Positions 11,471-23,605 of a stretch of 64,000 nt of DNA are shown here, piece after piece. This DNA comes from Rostratula benghalensis (lineage: Eukaryota; Chordata; Aves; Charadriiformes; Rostratulidae). Made by a program: the position numbers and the translations under genes. The notes below the pieces were generated by a model, which saw only the letters and a list, made by a program, of their open reading frames with translations, did not search any database and was not told the DNA's origin. How positions within the stretch are numbered: position 1 is the stretch's first letter; every line of letters begins with the position of its first letter. Location of the stretch: positions 269,592 through 333,591 of the forward strand of contig VXAI01000137.1 of NCBI GenBank assembly GCA_013399305.1. The letters are read 5' to 3'.

Positions 11471-14400
11471 CTAATTACCAGGTCTTTCCAAAAGATGTCC
11501 CCTCCCCCCCCAGATGTTACTGAAGCATTGACGAAAAATTGTCATGGGCCTTAGAAATCCTTGAGTGTGTTACATCTCCAGGAGCACCTGTAGCAGCTGT
11601 ATAAGAAACTTCTGCTGATTTCATGAAATGGAACTTTCCTTTTATTGTAGAAAATGGTGATGGCTGTGAGCAGCAGCATCTCCTCTACATGAGCTGGGAT
11701 CAGCCCCCATGCATGCTCCAAGCAGGAATTAGCTGAGGGTGTCCCCTCATATGGACAGCATCCGGGCTGTGCGTGTGCCCTCACAGGGAAGGAATTCGGG
11801 GTGGAGCCCAGGAAAACAATCTCAGCTTCGTAGTGGTGATTAAAATGGCTGTTAGATTACAGCACTGGATCAGGTCAGATTAAACAATGAGGTCAGATGA
11901 CAGAAAGGAGCCATCTGTGCATTGCAGAGGGCTGGGATGTCTCCAGGGACAGAGTGTGACCCGACATCCCACAGCCTGTCACTGTCACTGAGGCCACTGC
12001 TTCCTCCTTGCTGCATCAGGTATTACTATTGACTCCCACAACCTCCTCCCCACCGTGGCTGCAAGGAGTACTCTGGAAAGAGGCACTCTACCCAAATCTA
12101 ATCACCTTCAGATAAGAAAAAAAAAAAAAAAAAAAATTCCTGCCGTGGAAGGGGAGGGGGTGTGTGTGTCCTATTTCAGTCCCCTTCCCTGTCTCTGCTT
12201 TACCTTTTCCCTGTGGAAGTCAGGGAATGATGAAGATGGGATGAAGGTCTGGCTTCCTCAGGTCACTAGGCTGAAGGGGTAGGAATTTCACCATGGCCAA
12301 GGCATTTGGGGATGGACAGGATAGGCTTTGTGAGGATTTATCATCCTATATTCACAGTGGGAGTGGGAAAACTTGCTGCAGTGGGAGAAATGTCATCTCT
12401 GGAAACTCCTGCTACAGTTTGAGCTGCACTTCTTAACCTTTATTTACATTATTTTTACAAGATGCTCCCTGGAGTGTCCTGGTTTCAGTCTGAGGTCTTT
12501 CAATCATCATCCTAAAGCCCTGAACTCACACCCTGGAGAAAGATGGTTAATGTAAAAAGATCCTTGTTACCTCCAGGGCTCTCACTTTTCCTTCAGCATA
12601 CCTAGGTTCAGATCTGGTGGGGAGTGAGAAGATGCTTCAGGGACCACAATTTTATCTGCATTCCGTTCCACTTCCCTCAGCGTGAATTTATGACTTGTGT
12701 TTATCCATCATCCCTGGTCCTTTTCATTTGTTCTCCCTCACTTGGCTCTCTGGTTTCAGGAAGAGCTGCAGGGACTTGACCAAGCTACCTGAACACTGAG
12801 CTGTCTGATGCCACTGGAGACATTTCAGTGTATCTACAATGTCCACACAGGGCTGGCAGGTGCGACACAAGATCTGTGGGGGACCTATATCCTTCTGGGG
12901 TTCGCAGCTGGGCACCTGGCATCTCCAGTAACACTAGGAATGTCTTTTTTTAGAAAGTTAATTATTTATTTTCCTTCTACATTTATTTTGATATTGCAAT
13001 TATTATTATTTTTATTATTTCTTTTGAGGATGGATTTAGGCCACCCCAGGAGGAACGGTGGAGAGTGTCAGAGGCTGCAGATGCAGATATTGTACAACCG
13101 TCATCTTCCTCCCCCATCTTTCCCATGGTCTAATGTTGATTTCTAAGTGTTAGTGACAGCTTAATTCTCTGTCTACAAATGGCAGTTTTCTTCTGTCATT
13201 AATCATAACGACTCTAGGCTGTTGGCAAGAACTGATAGAGTGAGGCTGGAGTTTCCCAAGAAGCATCACAGGGGTCCCAAAAACTTTGAATTAGCAAAGA
13301 CAGCAAAAAAACTTTCTCTAGAGGACAGCCCTGCTTACAGAAGATGGGATCAGTTAGGACTTTCCCTTAGTGATGTCCATGATTATCTCTGCAGGGGCAA
13401 AGCATTTCTCTTCTGAAGAAATAACAAGTAACCAGAGTAAAACTTAAACCGTCCCCTGTCCCATCCCCCTGTATCTCTGGTCTTCCCCATTTTCTGCAGG
13501 GGGAACACATGTGGCTGTTTGTAACCCAGAGCTCTGTTGCTGTGGGGATTATCGACTGTGAGGTGGACTGGAAAAAGCCCTAATCTCTTTCCTGCCAAAC
13601 TTTGTGCTTATCTGCAAACCAAAAAGGCCATGTTGGGTTGTTGTTTTTTGTGGTTGGTTGGGTTCTTTTTTCCTCTTTCAGGACTTTGGTGATTTACGAG
13701 TTCACAAAGTTACAGCTTTTTTCTTTCTTCATTTGCCACCACCTTTGGCACAGAGTGTGAGCCAGCTTCTCCTAAAAGGAAGATATCTCTGGTGAGGTCT
13801 GTGTAGTTTCAAGGTGTCTTTGGGTCTATCAAAATTACACAGAAGTGCTTTAGATACTTTCTAAAGCCGTATAGCTCCATGGGGCCTTCTCCTTCCAGAC
13901 CACATTTGGCCAGGGTATCAGTATGGGGAAGAGAAGGATATTGGCCAGAGAAGAAGAAAAATGAACAACTTCTAACTTCTCTCCTTTGGTGGAAGGAGGC
14001 CATGGACAAGGGGAACCTCAGCTTACTTGAAATTAAACCATGTGTGAATCTCCATCCTTAGCATACACAAGCATGAGAAGGCAGAGCTGGGAATGCCTCC
14101 AGTCACCAGACAACAGAAATGGGCCTTTCCCAACCCTGCCCCACCATACCACCATCAGCAGCATCCTCCAACTGTCCCCTCTGAGGTGGTGGGAGGTGTC
14201 TGGGGAATGCCCATGCCACCCATGTCCCAGGTGAAACTGCCTCCTTGCAAGGATCTCCTCACTTCTGTAATGTAGGTAACCCATGGCATGGCATGGTATC
14301 CAGAGTTTGGCTGGAAGTTAACCTACCCCTGACAGCAATTCCTCAGACACTAGAGCATGACACACAACTGTATTTGCCCTCATTGCTGTTCCCTCACTTC

Positions 14401-15659
14401 CCTGATACCTTGCAAAATGTGCTCTTCCTTTTCCTTCCATCTCGCAGCTTTTGACACATGGCCTGTAAAAAACCTTGTGGTCATTTTCCAGACTCCCTCT
14501 TGCTCCAGCACTTGGGGAATAAAAGCCAAAGAGCTTAAAATGCTGCAGATTCTCTCTTCTGTATCAAAGCAGGTTTGTCCTGGCAGTCTGTTGATAAAAT
14601 GCTAAACTTTTACTCTGTCTTAGCCTACATTTCTCTGAGCATGTATGTGTGTGTTTGTTTAGTTTTTCTTCACTTTTGAGTTGAAGCAGTGCTCTGCCCT
14701 GGGGAGCGTGACACCACAATTAATTATGCCAGACAGAAACGTCAACTGAGCCAATCTGGCTTCTGAGAACTACCCACGGGAAGAACAAGAGCTGCATGCA
14801 TCTTGCCCTGGCCAGCAGGTGCCACAGGATGTGCCTTAGACATGCCTTTCACTGTGAAATAAAGAGACACTCCAAGGGGATGTGCTCTGATCACTGCTGT
14901 GAAGTAGCCACCTTTTTATGGAGGACAGCTTCTAAAGAGCATCAGCCAATGTCACCCCTTTGTGCAAGGGGTTTATTGCTCTTGTGAGAGCCTCTTCAAG
15001 GGGCTGCTTGCATATGTGTGGTATATATATAAACACCCTGAAACTTCCAATTAGACAGGTGTCAGACAAAGCATGCAGGAAGGGAAATGGTTGGAGAAAG
15101 GTGGACTGAATTAGTTCAAGATGACTGCTCAGAGCTGAGAAAAGAAAAAAGCTCGTTGCCACTCTTCTCTGGTCGTGCCCTCTGCTTTCCAAGGTGTCAC
15201 ATCTCAGCAGTTGTTCTATAGCTGGCTGTCCCCCTCATACATACCTTACAAATGCTGAATGCAAGGAGAAAACTCTTGGAGAAGCAGGAGCAGCTCAGAT
15301 CTTTCAAATTGCCATGAGCAGAGAGGAAGGTGCCATGCACAGGGCAGCTTGGTTTAAACTTGCTGGTGTCTTGTCCAATTCAACTACACTCCTACAAAGC
15401 ACCTGACATTGCAGAGGCTTTGAGACACCTTTCAACAAGGCCCTCATGCTGTTTGGTATCCCTCCACAAAGAACATTAACCTTTGAGGAAGCTTTAGGCT
15501 ATTTTGTCCCCTAAATCAAAAGAGTAGCACAGAGAGCCGTGCAGAGGACTCTTGCGTTCTCTTTGTCAGAGGACACTTCAGCATCGACCCTCAGAGCACC
15601 TTAAGAAATTTCCCATCATGACACTGCAGGCTGAAAACAGTCCTCACTAGTGTGTCAGA
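11471..15659. other. Unique noncoding DNA, no gene seen
   Basis: No transposon or gene is recognised over 4.2 kb. A pure A run of 21 bases lies at 12117-12137. An AT-rich patch of ATT repeats lies at 12957-13022. A TATA-like string (TATATATATAAA) occurs near 15012-15032, next to a CAATTAGACAGGTG motif cluster, with nothing downstream that looks like a transcript. Open frames of 60-124 codons are scattered over all six frames without motifs. Confidence 0.5.
12117..12137. repeat. A21 homopolymer
   Basis: Twenty-one consecutive A residues. The sequence immediately upstream shows no recognisable retrogene or SINE body, so I call it a simple repeat and not the tail of a retrocopy. Confidence 0.9.
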
Positions 15660-15733
15660 CTTGAAGGGACAGGATAAAGAAGAAAGGACAGAAAAACTTG
15701 AAGGGAGAGGATAAAGAAGAAAGGACAGAAGAT
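15660..15733. repeat. Tandem duplication, 2 x 37 bp
   Basis: A 37-base purine-rich unit beginning CTTGAAGGGACAGGATAAAG at 15660 is repeated directly at 15697 with a single obvious C-to-G change early in the unit plus terminal drift. Near identity implies a recent duplication. The unit is purine-only for long stretches, which favours polymerase slippage. Confidence 0.92.
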
Positions 15734-18343
15734 GAAAGAAGGTGTCTAGAAGCTGCTCTGTTGGGCTGGTTGATGAATTGTCCTCTTCGTCCTTCATGCC
15801 AGTGATACAGTAACCCACAACTCTGCTTTTTTCCCCTATGACTCTAAATTTACCTACTCGCAGGAGGGGTAGGTCTATCCCAACCTGCATAACCCAGTCA
15901 AAGTAATGCGGTATCTGGGAACATGGCTAGGACTTAAGTGAGCTTCAGGAAAGAGAAACAACACTTTTAAAATGCTGCCTGTGTCCAGAACCCCCCCAGG
16001 TATTTCCTCTTGTGTCCTTCCACCACTGTACATGTTCTATTTTTGTATTGCACTCAGATTTTCTTTTTTTTTCTCCTCAAAGAAATATCATTATGGTCAT
16101 ATTATCAGAGTGATTTTTTTAGAGGTTTAACAGCATTGCTTCTACCTAAAAGCTAATACACACCTGCCGTTGGCTTGCAGGAGAGCTCATATAGTATGGC
16201 TGGCCATTTCCCAGCCTGAAAGGAGGAACCTGTAGGGAGAAATTTAATTCTGTAGCACTGAAATAAAGGTGCTGAAACAAAGGTGTCGTCCTTATCTCAG
16301 GCTGGTAAGTGTTCTCCCACCAAGATGACAGGTAGGTAAGATGATAGCCAAGGTGTCAGGTCTCTCATTTGAGGGCAAAGACTGGATCAGAGGAAATGCC
16401 AATAATCAACTCATCATCACTCAACCGTCACTCCTACCCTAAAAACCTCTCAATGTTTTAGCCTGATTGAGCCCTGAAGATGGCAGGTAGGACAGATTTT
16501 CATCGCTATTCTTTCAGTCTGCACAAATGATTCCTGGGGTGGCCTGATGCTAATTTGCCTTCAGGCCGTGCATCATTTTCCCTCAGTGTGGTGCCAGGAT
16601 GAGATGATGAATCTCTCAGCAATAAACTGCCAATTTCTTCTGTGTGTTTATCTATCTGTGGCAGTTGCCTGATGATTTCTTTCTTATTTGGATGGATCAA
16701 CACCACAATAAACCACACAGCAGTTATCTTTGGGTTTGCAGTGGCTGGAGGCACCCCCTTCCTCCTCCTCCTTGCCAACAAATTAAAACCATACCACCTC
16801 TCCTGATACGTAAATTGCTCTGTCAGATATAATGATTTTTATTCCAGCTCTTAATTTGCTTAACATGTTAAGGCTGGTGCCAGATTCACTACTGCTCTGA
16901 TATTCAGCCAATTGCTCATGCTCAAGCAAAGCGGGTGTAAATTGATAATCTTCCTCATTAACTTGCTGGGACAGTCTGCAGATCTGAGGCACCAGGGAAT
17001 CAGGCTCAAGGCTTCATTTGCTGCACAAATTCAGCATGTCTCCTACCCCCATGTCAAATGACACAGTCATATCCATAACAGTTCATCAGGTTGGGCTCTG
17101 GTCTTTTTTGGCAAATCTGCTGCATATGGCTTGCAGCAAGCATGGGAGGACGCTGTGCACTTTGGTAGATGGAGGCTCAGTTCATGGGAAAAACTCCTTT
17201 CTCTCTGGAGAGGCGAAAGAAGATTTCTTCCAGAGGCTAATCGTATACACAGAACTTAAGCATAACACTTAATCAAACTCTTTAAAAAGCACCCCGGGGA
17301 GAAATCTGGGACCAGTCCTTAAGGACCGTTCACAGAAACAAGTTTACTTAATGATATTCACTGCTATTCCTTCTCTCTCCAGAGATTTTGAGTGCAAGGC
17401 TGGCATCCTCGCTCAGAGCTGCCAGCTTGGACATATCAGGGTTATAGTGGTGCTACGACCACTGAAAGAAATCACTCTGGCTCTTTAGTTCTTCCTGCTG
17501 ATCTCTGCTCCATGAAGGCAGCTCTTTTACCGCCACTGGGATGTGAGTGCACAAGTCAAAGGTCCAGGGAAGAGCTGAGAAGGACACTAACCAGGGCAGA
17601 TATTTGACCCATGTGTGTAATTCAGCGCCTCCAGCGAGATATTCGCTCCCCACCCAGCGGTGAATCCATCAAACAGCAGCTGATAAACCTACTTCAACTT
17701 CTGGGTAGCAAAATCAGGTTTTCTTTACCTGCTGTAGGTAGTGGCTCTTGGTGGAAGCACCAGAAGATGCTGATTTGTGGCTTTCTCGGGAGCAGCGCAT
17801 TAGGCACACCACTACTCAGCAGTCATAACATTAATTAAGTTTGTATTATCCAGGCATTTTCAGTGTTCACAATTTGAGGTATGGCAATGCTGTTAATCCT
17901 GTCTTTAAGCGATATTCCTATTGCTCCAGGCATCTTTTTTTGAAGACCCAGGATGATGTTTTATATAACGGGGCTGTATTTGTACATCTTTTGCTGACAG
18001 TCAGCCAGCAGTTAGTATCACCAGTGCAATATTATCACCACGGGACTTCAAACAAACTAAAGAGCCTTTTATCCTGTATTTGGGAGGTTGAAAGTGGATT
18101 TTTTTAACATGGGAAGGTGGAAGAGGCTGCCCTCGCGTGGTGGTTTTAACGAGACGTCCCTTTCTAACATCTGGCTTTCCCAAGTTTAGGGGATTCCCAG
18201 GGAGAGAGAAACTTTGGAGGGAGGTTCTGTGTATCACATTTGCTTTCAGACCAGAGGCATTGGGGATTGAAGAGATGAGTGAAGGGACTTCACACAGTCG
18301 GTCCCTAAGAATGAAACACGTCTCCAAGTTAGTGTTAATCAAA
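15734..18343. other. Unique noncoding DNA with a conserved-looking AT-rich block
   Basis: No gene or transposon is recognised. The part from about 16600 to 16995 is AT-rich, repeat-free, and contains several TAATTTG/AATTAA-type strings, a pyrimidine run (CCTCCTCCTCCTTGCC) and AATTGCT motifs. It resembles known vertebrate conserved noncoding elements in texture. That is inference only. A short direct repeat of TGAAA(T/C)AAAGGTG occurs at 16258-16284. Confidence 0.45.
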
Positions 18344-18462
18344 TTAAAAAAAAAAAACAAACCCAAACCACAAACCAACAACATAAACCAAACCAAACCA
18401 TACAAACGCAAAACCCATAACAAAAACAAAGAAAAACCCACAAACCACAAACCAAAACACTG
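18344..18462. repeat. A/C-only low-complexity tract
   Basis: About 115 bases consist almost solely of A and C on the plus strand, built from CAAAC, CCAAA and CAAAA words after an initial A run, with only a handful of G or T. The minus-strand frame across it encodes a low-complexity hydrophobic stretch that is an artefact of composition. No CR1 body is visible on either side. Confidence 0.9.
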
Positions 18463-19714
18463 GAGGAGTTTCACAAAGCAAAGCAAGATTATGTCGCAGT
18501 AGGTGCCTGTGATGGGAAAACTTGTTCAGGTCACGGGTATCACCTTGTGTTCCCAAAGATATTAAACCTTCTGTGCAACATCTGTTATCTTGCTATGACC
18601 TGGTGTACCAGCCTGGCCCAGGTTTGTCAGCAGGCTGTCATAGGACCTGTCACAGCTCTGGGACCATTTTATCCTCTGTCCTTGGGATGACTCTCCAGCT
18701 GTAGAACTTGCTTTCAGAGTTATTCTTTCTCCTCGCGTCCCCTAAAAAAAGTGTTAAAGTGCATTTTCATCCATTCCAATAGCAGGTGCGACACGGAGCC
18801 AGGCCATGTGAAGGCATTGACTTATTCTGCCTTCTAATTCTGTCTGTCAGTGCTTGTGCTCTCTGCATTTGACCCCAACTAGGTGGGTGGGGAAGGAGGA
18901 CTCCCCATGGTGCTGATGGAGTTTGCCCATGTCTGCTTCTCCCTGACTGCACTGCTGAGGGCAGGCTGCTGTCGTCTTGAAAGCAGATATGAGAAAAAAA
19001 AAAAAAAACCAACAAAAAACAAAACATCTCCAAAAATGCTCCTCTAGAACCCTGGTTTGCACAGGTGGTGGTAATGGGGAGGACTGAGCTCACCAGTAAC
19101 ACCTACATTTGGCCAGTCAAGTATCTCTTGACTTTGCCGAGTCACTGATTTTCAGAGGCTGTAATGAGAGCTCAGTTTCCAGCCCATCTGGAGATACCTC
19201 CAAGGAAACACACACAATTATATGTCTCTATCTGTGAGCTTAACCCTTCCCTCCCTTAAAGTCCAGTGTCATCCATGGCTATTTGGGTGGATTCAAGAGA
19301 TTTGGCAGCAAAGATCCTGAACCTATGGTAGTACCTGAAACATCTTTGGGGTATGCACGAGACAGACACACCTATATAGACAGATGTTGTGTCTGTGAGG
19401 TCCTAGTCCTCTCTATGGACAAGAATCACCCCACTCTTGGCAGGTCCTTCCCACACGAGTGCAGACTGCTTTTCCCACCATGATGTGGCAATGGGGAGAC
19501 TACATGCCCCTGATAGTGAGCAGCATGTCCATGCTACCATCCATCTTGTGAAGAGCATGCAGCTGAGTTTCTCACAGAGATGTGGGTGTTTCTCTTCTTT
19601 GTCTTTGAGAGGTGCCATCACATAGCCTGAGCCCTGGAGGTAGGTCTTGCAAAGAGTTTGAAGAAATACTGAGTGAATTAGTCTCCTGTATCCTGGATGG
19701 ATGTCACCCACATT
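18463..19714. other. Unique noncoding DNA, no gene seen
   Basis: An A15 run followed by a CAAC/CAAAAAAC tract lies at 18994-19025. No gene or transposon is recognised in the remainder. The open frames at 18767-19711 lack motifs. Confidence 0.5.
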
Positions 19715-19936
19715 TGCTGGGCTGTGTTAGCAAGAGGGCAGACAGCAGATTGAGGAAAGCAATTCTTCCCTTCTCTTTAGCATTTGTGAAACTGCACCTG
19801 GATATTGTGCCCAGTCTGGGTTCCCCAGTGCAACAAAAGCACTGATAATCTGGAATAAGTCAGTCCAGCAGGAGTCACCAAGATATTCAGGGGCTTGGAG
19901 CCTGGAGCACATGACCAATGGTTGATGAGAAGCTTG
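19715..19936 (+). mobile_element. Older CR1 LINE, left part of interrupted copy
   Basis: From GGGCTGTGTTAGCAAGAGGG onward the text follows a CR1 consensus different from the 7.8 kb copy: GCAGATTGAGGAAAGCAATTCTTCCC, TGCACCTGGATATTGTG(C)CCAG, CAGCAGGAGTCACCAAGAT and GGAGCACATGACC. It breaks off at about 19936 where a younger CR1 begins, and resumes at 20594. High divergence shows it is the older of the two elements. Confidence 0.82.
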
Positions 19937-20593
19937 ACATGAGCCAGTAATGTGCACTTGCAGCTCAGAAGGTCAACCATGTCTTGGACTGCATCAAAAA
20001 AAAAGCATGTCCAGCAGGTTGAGGGAGGTGATTCTCCCTCTCTATTCTGCTCTGGTGAGACCCCACCTGGAGTTCTGCATCCAGCCCTGGAGCCCTCAGC
20101 ACAAGAATGATGTGGACCTGTTCAAGTGGGGCCAGAGGAGGGCATGGAGAGGATCAGAGGGCTGGAGCACCTCACTTATGAAGACAGGCTGAGAGATTTG
20201 GGATTGTCCAGCCTGGAGAAGAAAAGGCTCTGGGGAGACCTTATAGCAGCCTTCCAGTACCTAAAGGGGGCCTATAGAAAAAACAGAGAGGAACTGTTTA
20301 CAAGGGGCATGTAAATAGGACATAGGACAAGAGGTAATGGCTTCAAACTGGAGGAGGGTAGATTTAGATAAGATTTTAGGAAGAATTTTTTTATGCTGAG
20401 GGTGGTCAAACACTGACCCAAGTTGCCGAAAGAAGCTGTGTATGCCCCCTTCCTGGAGGTGTTAAGGCCATGTTGAATGGGGCTCTGAGCAACCTGCTCT
20501 AGTGGGATGTTTCCCTGTCCATATCGGGGGGGGGGGTGGAACTGGATGATCTTTAAGGTACCTTCCAACTCAAACCATTCTGTGATTCTATGA
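19937..20593 (+). mobile_element. Younger CR1 LINE inserted into an older CR1
   Basis: About 650 bases, starting in the pol C-terminal region (ACATGAGCCAGTAATGTG) and continuing through GATTCTCCCTCTCTATTCTG, TCCAGCCTGGAGAAGAAAAGG, TTCTTTATGCTGAG-type and AACCTGCTCTAGTGGGA blocks to the terminus CCATTCTGTGATTCTATGA. The frame is broken by indels and an 11-base G run at 20526-20536 replaces the usual GGCAGGGGG. The element is in the same orientation as its host copy. Confidence 0.95.
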
Positions 20594-20960
20594 GAATAGG
20601 CTGAAAGCTGGGTCTGCTAATCCTGCAGAGGTGAAGGTGCAAGGAAGACCTTATTGCTGTCTGCAGATACTTAAAGGGAGCCTGTAGAGAAGATAAAGGA
20701 GGATTTTCCTTCCATATGCACAGCAATAGAAGAGCAGGGAGTGAAGACAAGTTGGAGCATGGAAAATTCTGGTGAGATATTAGGAAAAATAAATTCAAAA
20801 TGAGGGTGCTCAAACCCTGGATTAGTGGAACAAGGTTGCTTATGGAAACTTCTTGAAGATATTAAAAATGTGACTGCATGGGGCCCTGGGCTAGCCAGTA
20901 TGCCTTTAGAGCTTGGAGGCAGAGACTTTGAGAGGTTCCTTCCAACCTGTATTGTTGTAG
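20594..20960 (+). mobile_element. Older CR1 LINE, right part of interrupted copy
   Basis: Immediately after the younger element's tail the older CR1 resumes. AGGCTGAAAGCTGGGTCTG matches the block that should follow the GACC-ATGAGGAG segment reached at 19936. Later blocks are ACCTTATTGCTGTCTGCAGA, AAGTTGGAGCATGGAAAATT, GAGATATTAGGAAAAAT and CTTCCAACCTGTATTGTTG. The final octamers are decayed. Together with 19715-19936 it makes about 590 bases of one ancient copy. Confidence 0.85.
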
Positions 20961-23496
20961 GAATGCATTATTTTATGCATGTCCCAAATTCTAAGAGCGC
21001 TTACCAAGTAGCAGCTTCAGCGCAACTTCAGTCAGAACAGTGTGACTGTTTTCTCAGCCAGTGTGACCCAAGGCAGGCAGAAGAACTCCAACACTCCAGT
21101 CTGATGGGAACTGGTAATGACCCAGCACACCAGGAACAGCAGCCAGAAGATCTAACTTTGAGCAACTGTTTGTAATTTCATTTCCCTGTCCCAGAGGCCT
21201 TACTGCAACCCCTTGCAGGCAGAAACAGGGACTTGTGCTGTTCTTCTCCAGCTCCTGAGCAGCATCATGAGGGAGGGACTCTGGTCTCCACTGGTTACCC
21301 AGGTAAGATGATAAAAGAAGCATAATAATGCCTTCATGGTAGAGATGAGGGAAACTGAGGCAGGGGCGGAAAGGCTTGCCCTAAGAGCTGGGAAGAAAAC
21401 AAAGGAACCACGAGGTAGTTGTTTGGAGGTGTTGTAATTAATAATATTGATATTTGATATAGCTGAGTTTATTGGCTTCCTTTTGCTAAATATCATGTGC
21501 AAAGCTACTGCAGAGTGTTGTTTTTGCACAGAAAAAAACCCCAAGAAAAACTTTAATTGGCTTTTTTCATTGGAAAAACTTAAGTCAGCAAGCTTTCTAA
21601 ACAGCTTGGCATGGAAAAACCCATGCAAAACACATGTTCCTTTTCCTAGAGAACTCCTCCCAAAAGCCTGCTTTTAAGACATTTTTTAACCATCAAACTA
21701 ATTTACATGTGGACCCGCAATGCATCTGGGGGAAGCACAGTCTCATGTCCTCTCAGTCACATGTATCTTCACTCACATTCACATTATAATGACATATAGG
21801 CACATCGCTGTAAATGCATTTGTGTCAGTAATATTGCAAACCCAGAGTAACTCACCTCATTAATGTCACGCTTTGTGCAAGGGCTTTTCCCTTACCACTT
21901 GTTCATGAGTTGATCCCAAAGAACTTAGGGTCCCATGTCGTGGGAGACCATCCTCAATACAAGGGTAAATCGCTCTTTCCCTTTTGTTCACTGTCAAAGT
22001 TTCACAGATCAGACCTCTGTATTCTAAGTTCTATTCACATTTCCAGTGCTTACCTTGCTAAATGTAAAACTTTCATTAAGAGTTAACATGAATAATGATA
22101 GAGAACCCCTCACTGAGCTCTAGCTCAGCCTTTCTCCAGTCTCATGCTCCCACCATCAGTCGTCTCTCTGTTTATCAAGTTCGGAGAGAGGGATGGCATC
22201 AATCAATCCCTGAGTGTTGTCCAGGTGAAGGCTCCACTTCTATTCAGACCGAGTTGATTTTGTGACTCGGTGTGATTTTGTGAAACTGGTGATTTTGCAT
22301 TGCAGTGTGCAGCCAGCTGAGGGCAGGAGAAACCCATGTATTAGGTGAATGCATGTGCATCTATTCCTGGCTGTGAAGGAGGAGGGAGAGATGGGGGAAA
22401 GAAGAAAGCAGTATTGCCTTCAGCACGCCTTCTGCAGCAATTCCCCCTATTTTATAGCTTGACAACTCAGACTCATCCCAAAAGAGGGTCTCCAGGGTGG
22501 ATGGGATGGGAAGCGGTGGTATGGAACACCCCAGGGCTGGAATTATAGAAGAGAAGGGGTGCTGAGATTTTGCACAATAGCAGTCCAAAGTATGAAGAGT
22601 CCCCACTAGCCTCAAGAGTCAATCTCCAATGGTCCTGGGCTGGAATAATCCCGCTTATAGTCTCAGGCTGGTGGTAGAACCATGGCACCCCAGCATCTGG
22701 TAGATAATGACAGGCAGATGGGAGATGATGTCCTTGCATCTCCTATCTCTGACGGAAGGATACTGTCCAGGCAACAGAGAAGGTTTTTCTGATGAGTAAC
22801 AACTGTCATTAGGCTGTTCCTGCTGACAGTGTCTATGACCACTCACCATGTATAACTGGATTTTTCATCTGACTATTTTAAGCTGGCTCCCAGGCTCTGC
22901 TGGGCAAGTCAAAACCCCTTGGCAAGATGGGTGAGTCCAAAAGGGCTGTTGAACTCCACAGTACCAATTTGCTCCAGGAATGAGCTATGAATCCAGCCCT
23001 GTCTTGATGCTTAATAAGTCTCCTGGTAAGCTTGTCCACTCCAGCCTGAGACCTGCTCTCAGAGTCCCTCCTGCCCATCCAGAGCCCTAAATGATTTTTC
23101 ATCATTTGAAGACTTGGAGATTTGAAGATATGTACATAAGACAACTGTGCCATGGCCACCCTTGGGTCATCACAACCGTGGACCCTTCACTTTCTCTTTA
23201 GTCAGGCCACGACTTGGTTTCCATAGGGTGACAGCACAGCATCACACTGAGACTTTTTTATCCAACAATATCTTCAGACCTTCATACTCTGGTGAGTGTG
23301 TAGTACTGGGTTGAAAAAAAATAAATATTAGAGCAACATTTGCATTCCTGACCTGAGTGCGTCTCAGGCAGGCTGCTCACACACTAGTGATAAGTGGTTT
23401 ACCCAGACCATCCCAGCTTTGCATGTTTCTGAACTAACTTCTGATGCACCCTCTAGCACTGTGTTTATATGAATCCTTTCCTTTAGTTTAAGGCTT
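20961..23496. other. Unique noncoding DNA with a MIR-like patch
   Basis: No gene is recognised. AT-rich DNA around 21420-21720 has a minus-strand 142-codon frame without motifs. The only repeat suspected is the MIR-like patch at 21337-21392, listed separately. Confidence 0.5.
21337..21392 (-). mobile_element. MIR-like ancient SINE relic (possible)
   Basis: GAGATGAGGGAAACTGAGGC followed within a few bases by GGCTTGCCCTAAGAGCTGGG reproduces, in order and spacing, the reversed MIR core GATGAGGAAACTGAGGCNCAGAG...ACTTGCCCAAGGTCAC. The rest of the element is not readable. Confidence 0.45.
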
Positions 23497-23605
23497 GATA
23501 GGGCTTGGAGCAACCTCCTCCAGTGGGAGGTGTCCCTGCCCAGAGCAGAGGGGTTGGAACTGGATGATCTTTAAGGTCCCTTTCAACCGGAACCATTCTA
23601 TGATA
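23497..23605 (+). mobile_element. CR1 LINE, 3' tail fragment
   Basis: Starts at GGGCTTGGAGCAACCTCCTC, continues with AGTGGGAGGTGTCCCTGCCC and GGTTGGAACTGGATGATC, and ends CCATTCTATGATA. Only the last 110 bases of the element are present. Little divergence is seen from the common avian CR1 3' end. Confidence 0.95.

Noticed and set aside
12061..12137. A21 run as the tail of a processed retrocopy
   Set aside because: No upstream body similar to a known gene, no polyadenylation signal at the expected distance and no visible target duplication.
15010..15032. TATA box promoter
   Set aside because: TATATATATAAA is present but AT-rich matches are common, and there is no initiator, CpG enrichment or downstream gene.
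18001..18556. Hydrophobic minus-strand frames resembling membrane segments
   Set aside because: The hydrophobicity comes from the A/C-only tract, which reads as Phe/Leu/Val/Gly codons on the opposite strand.
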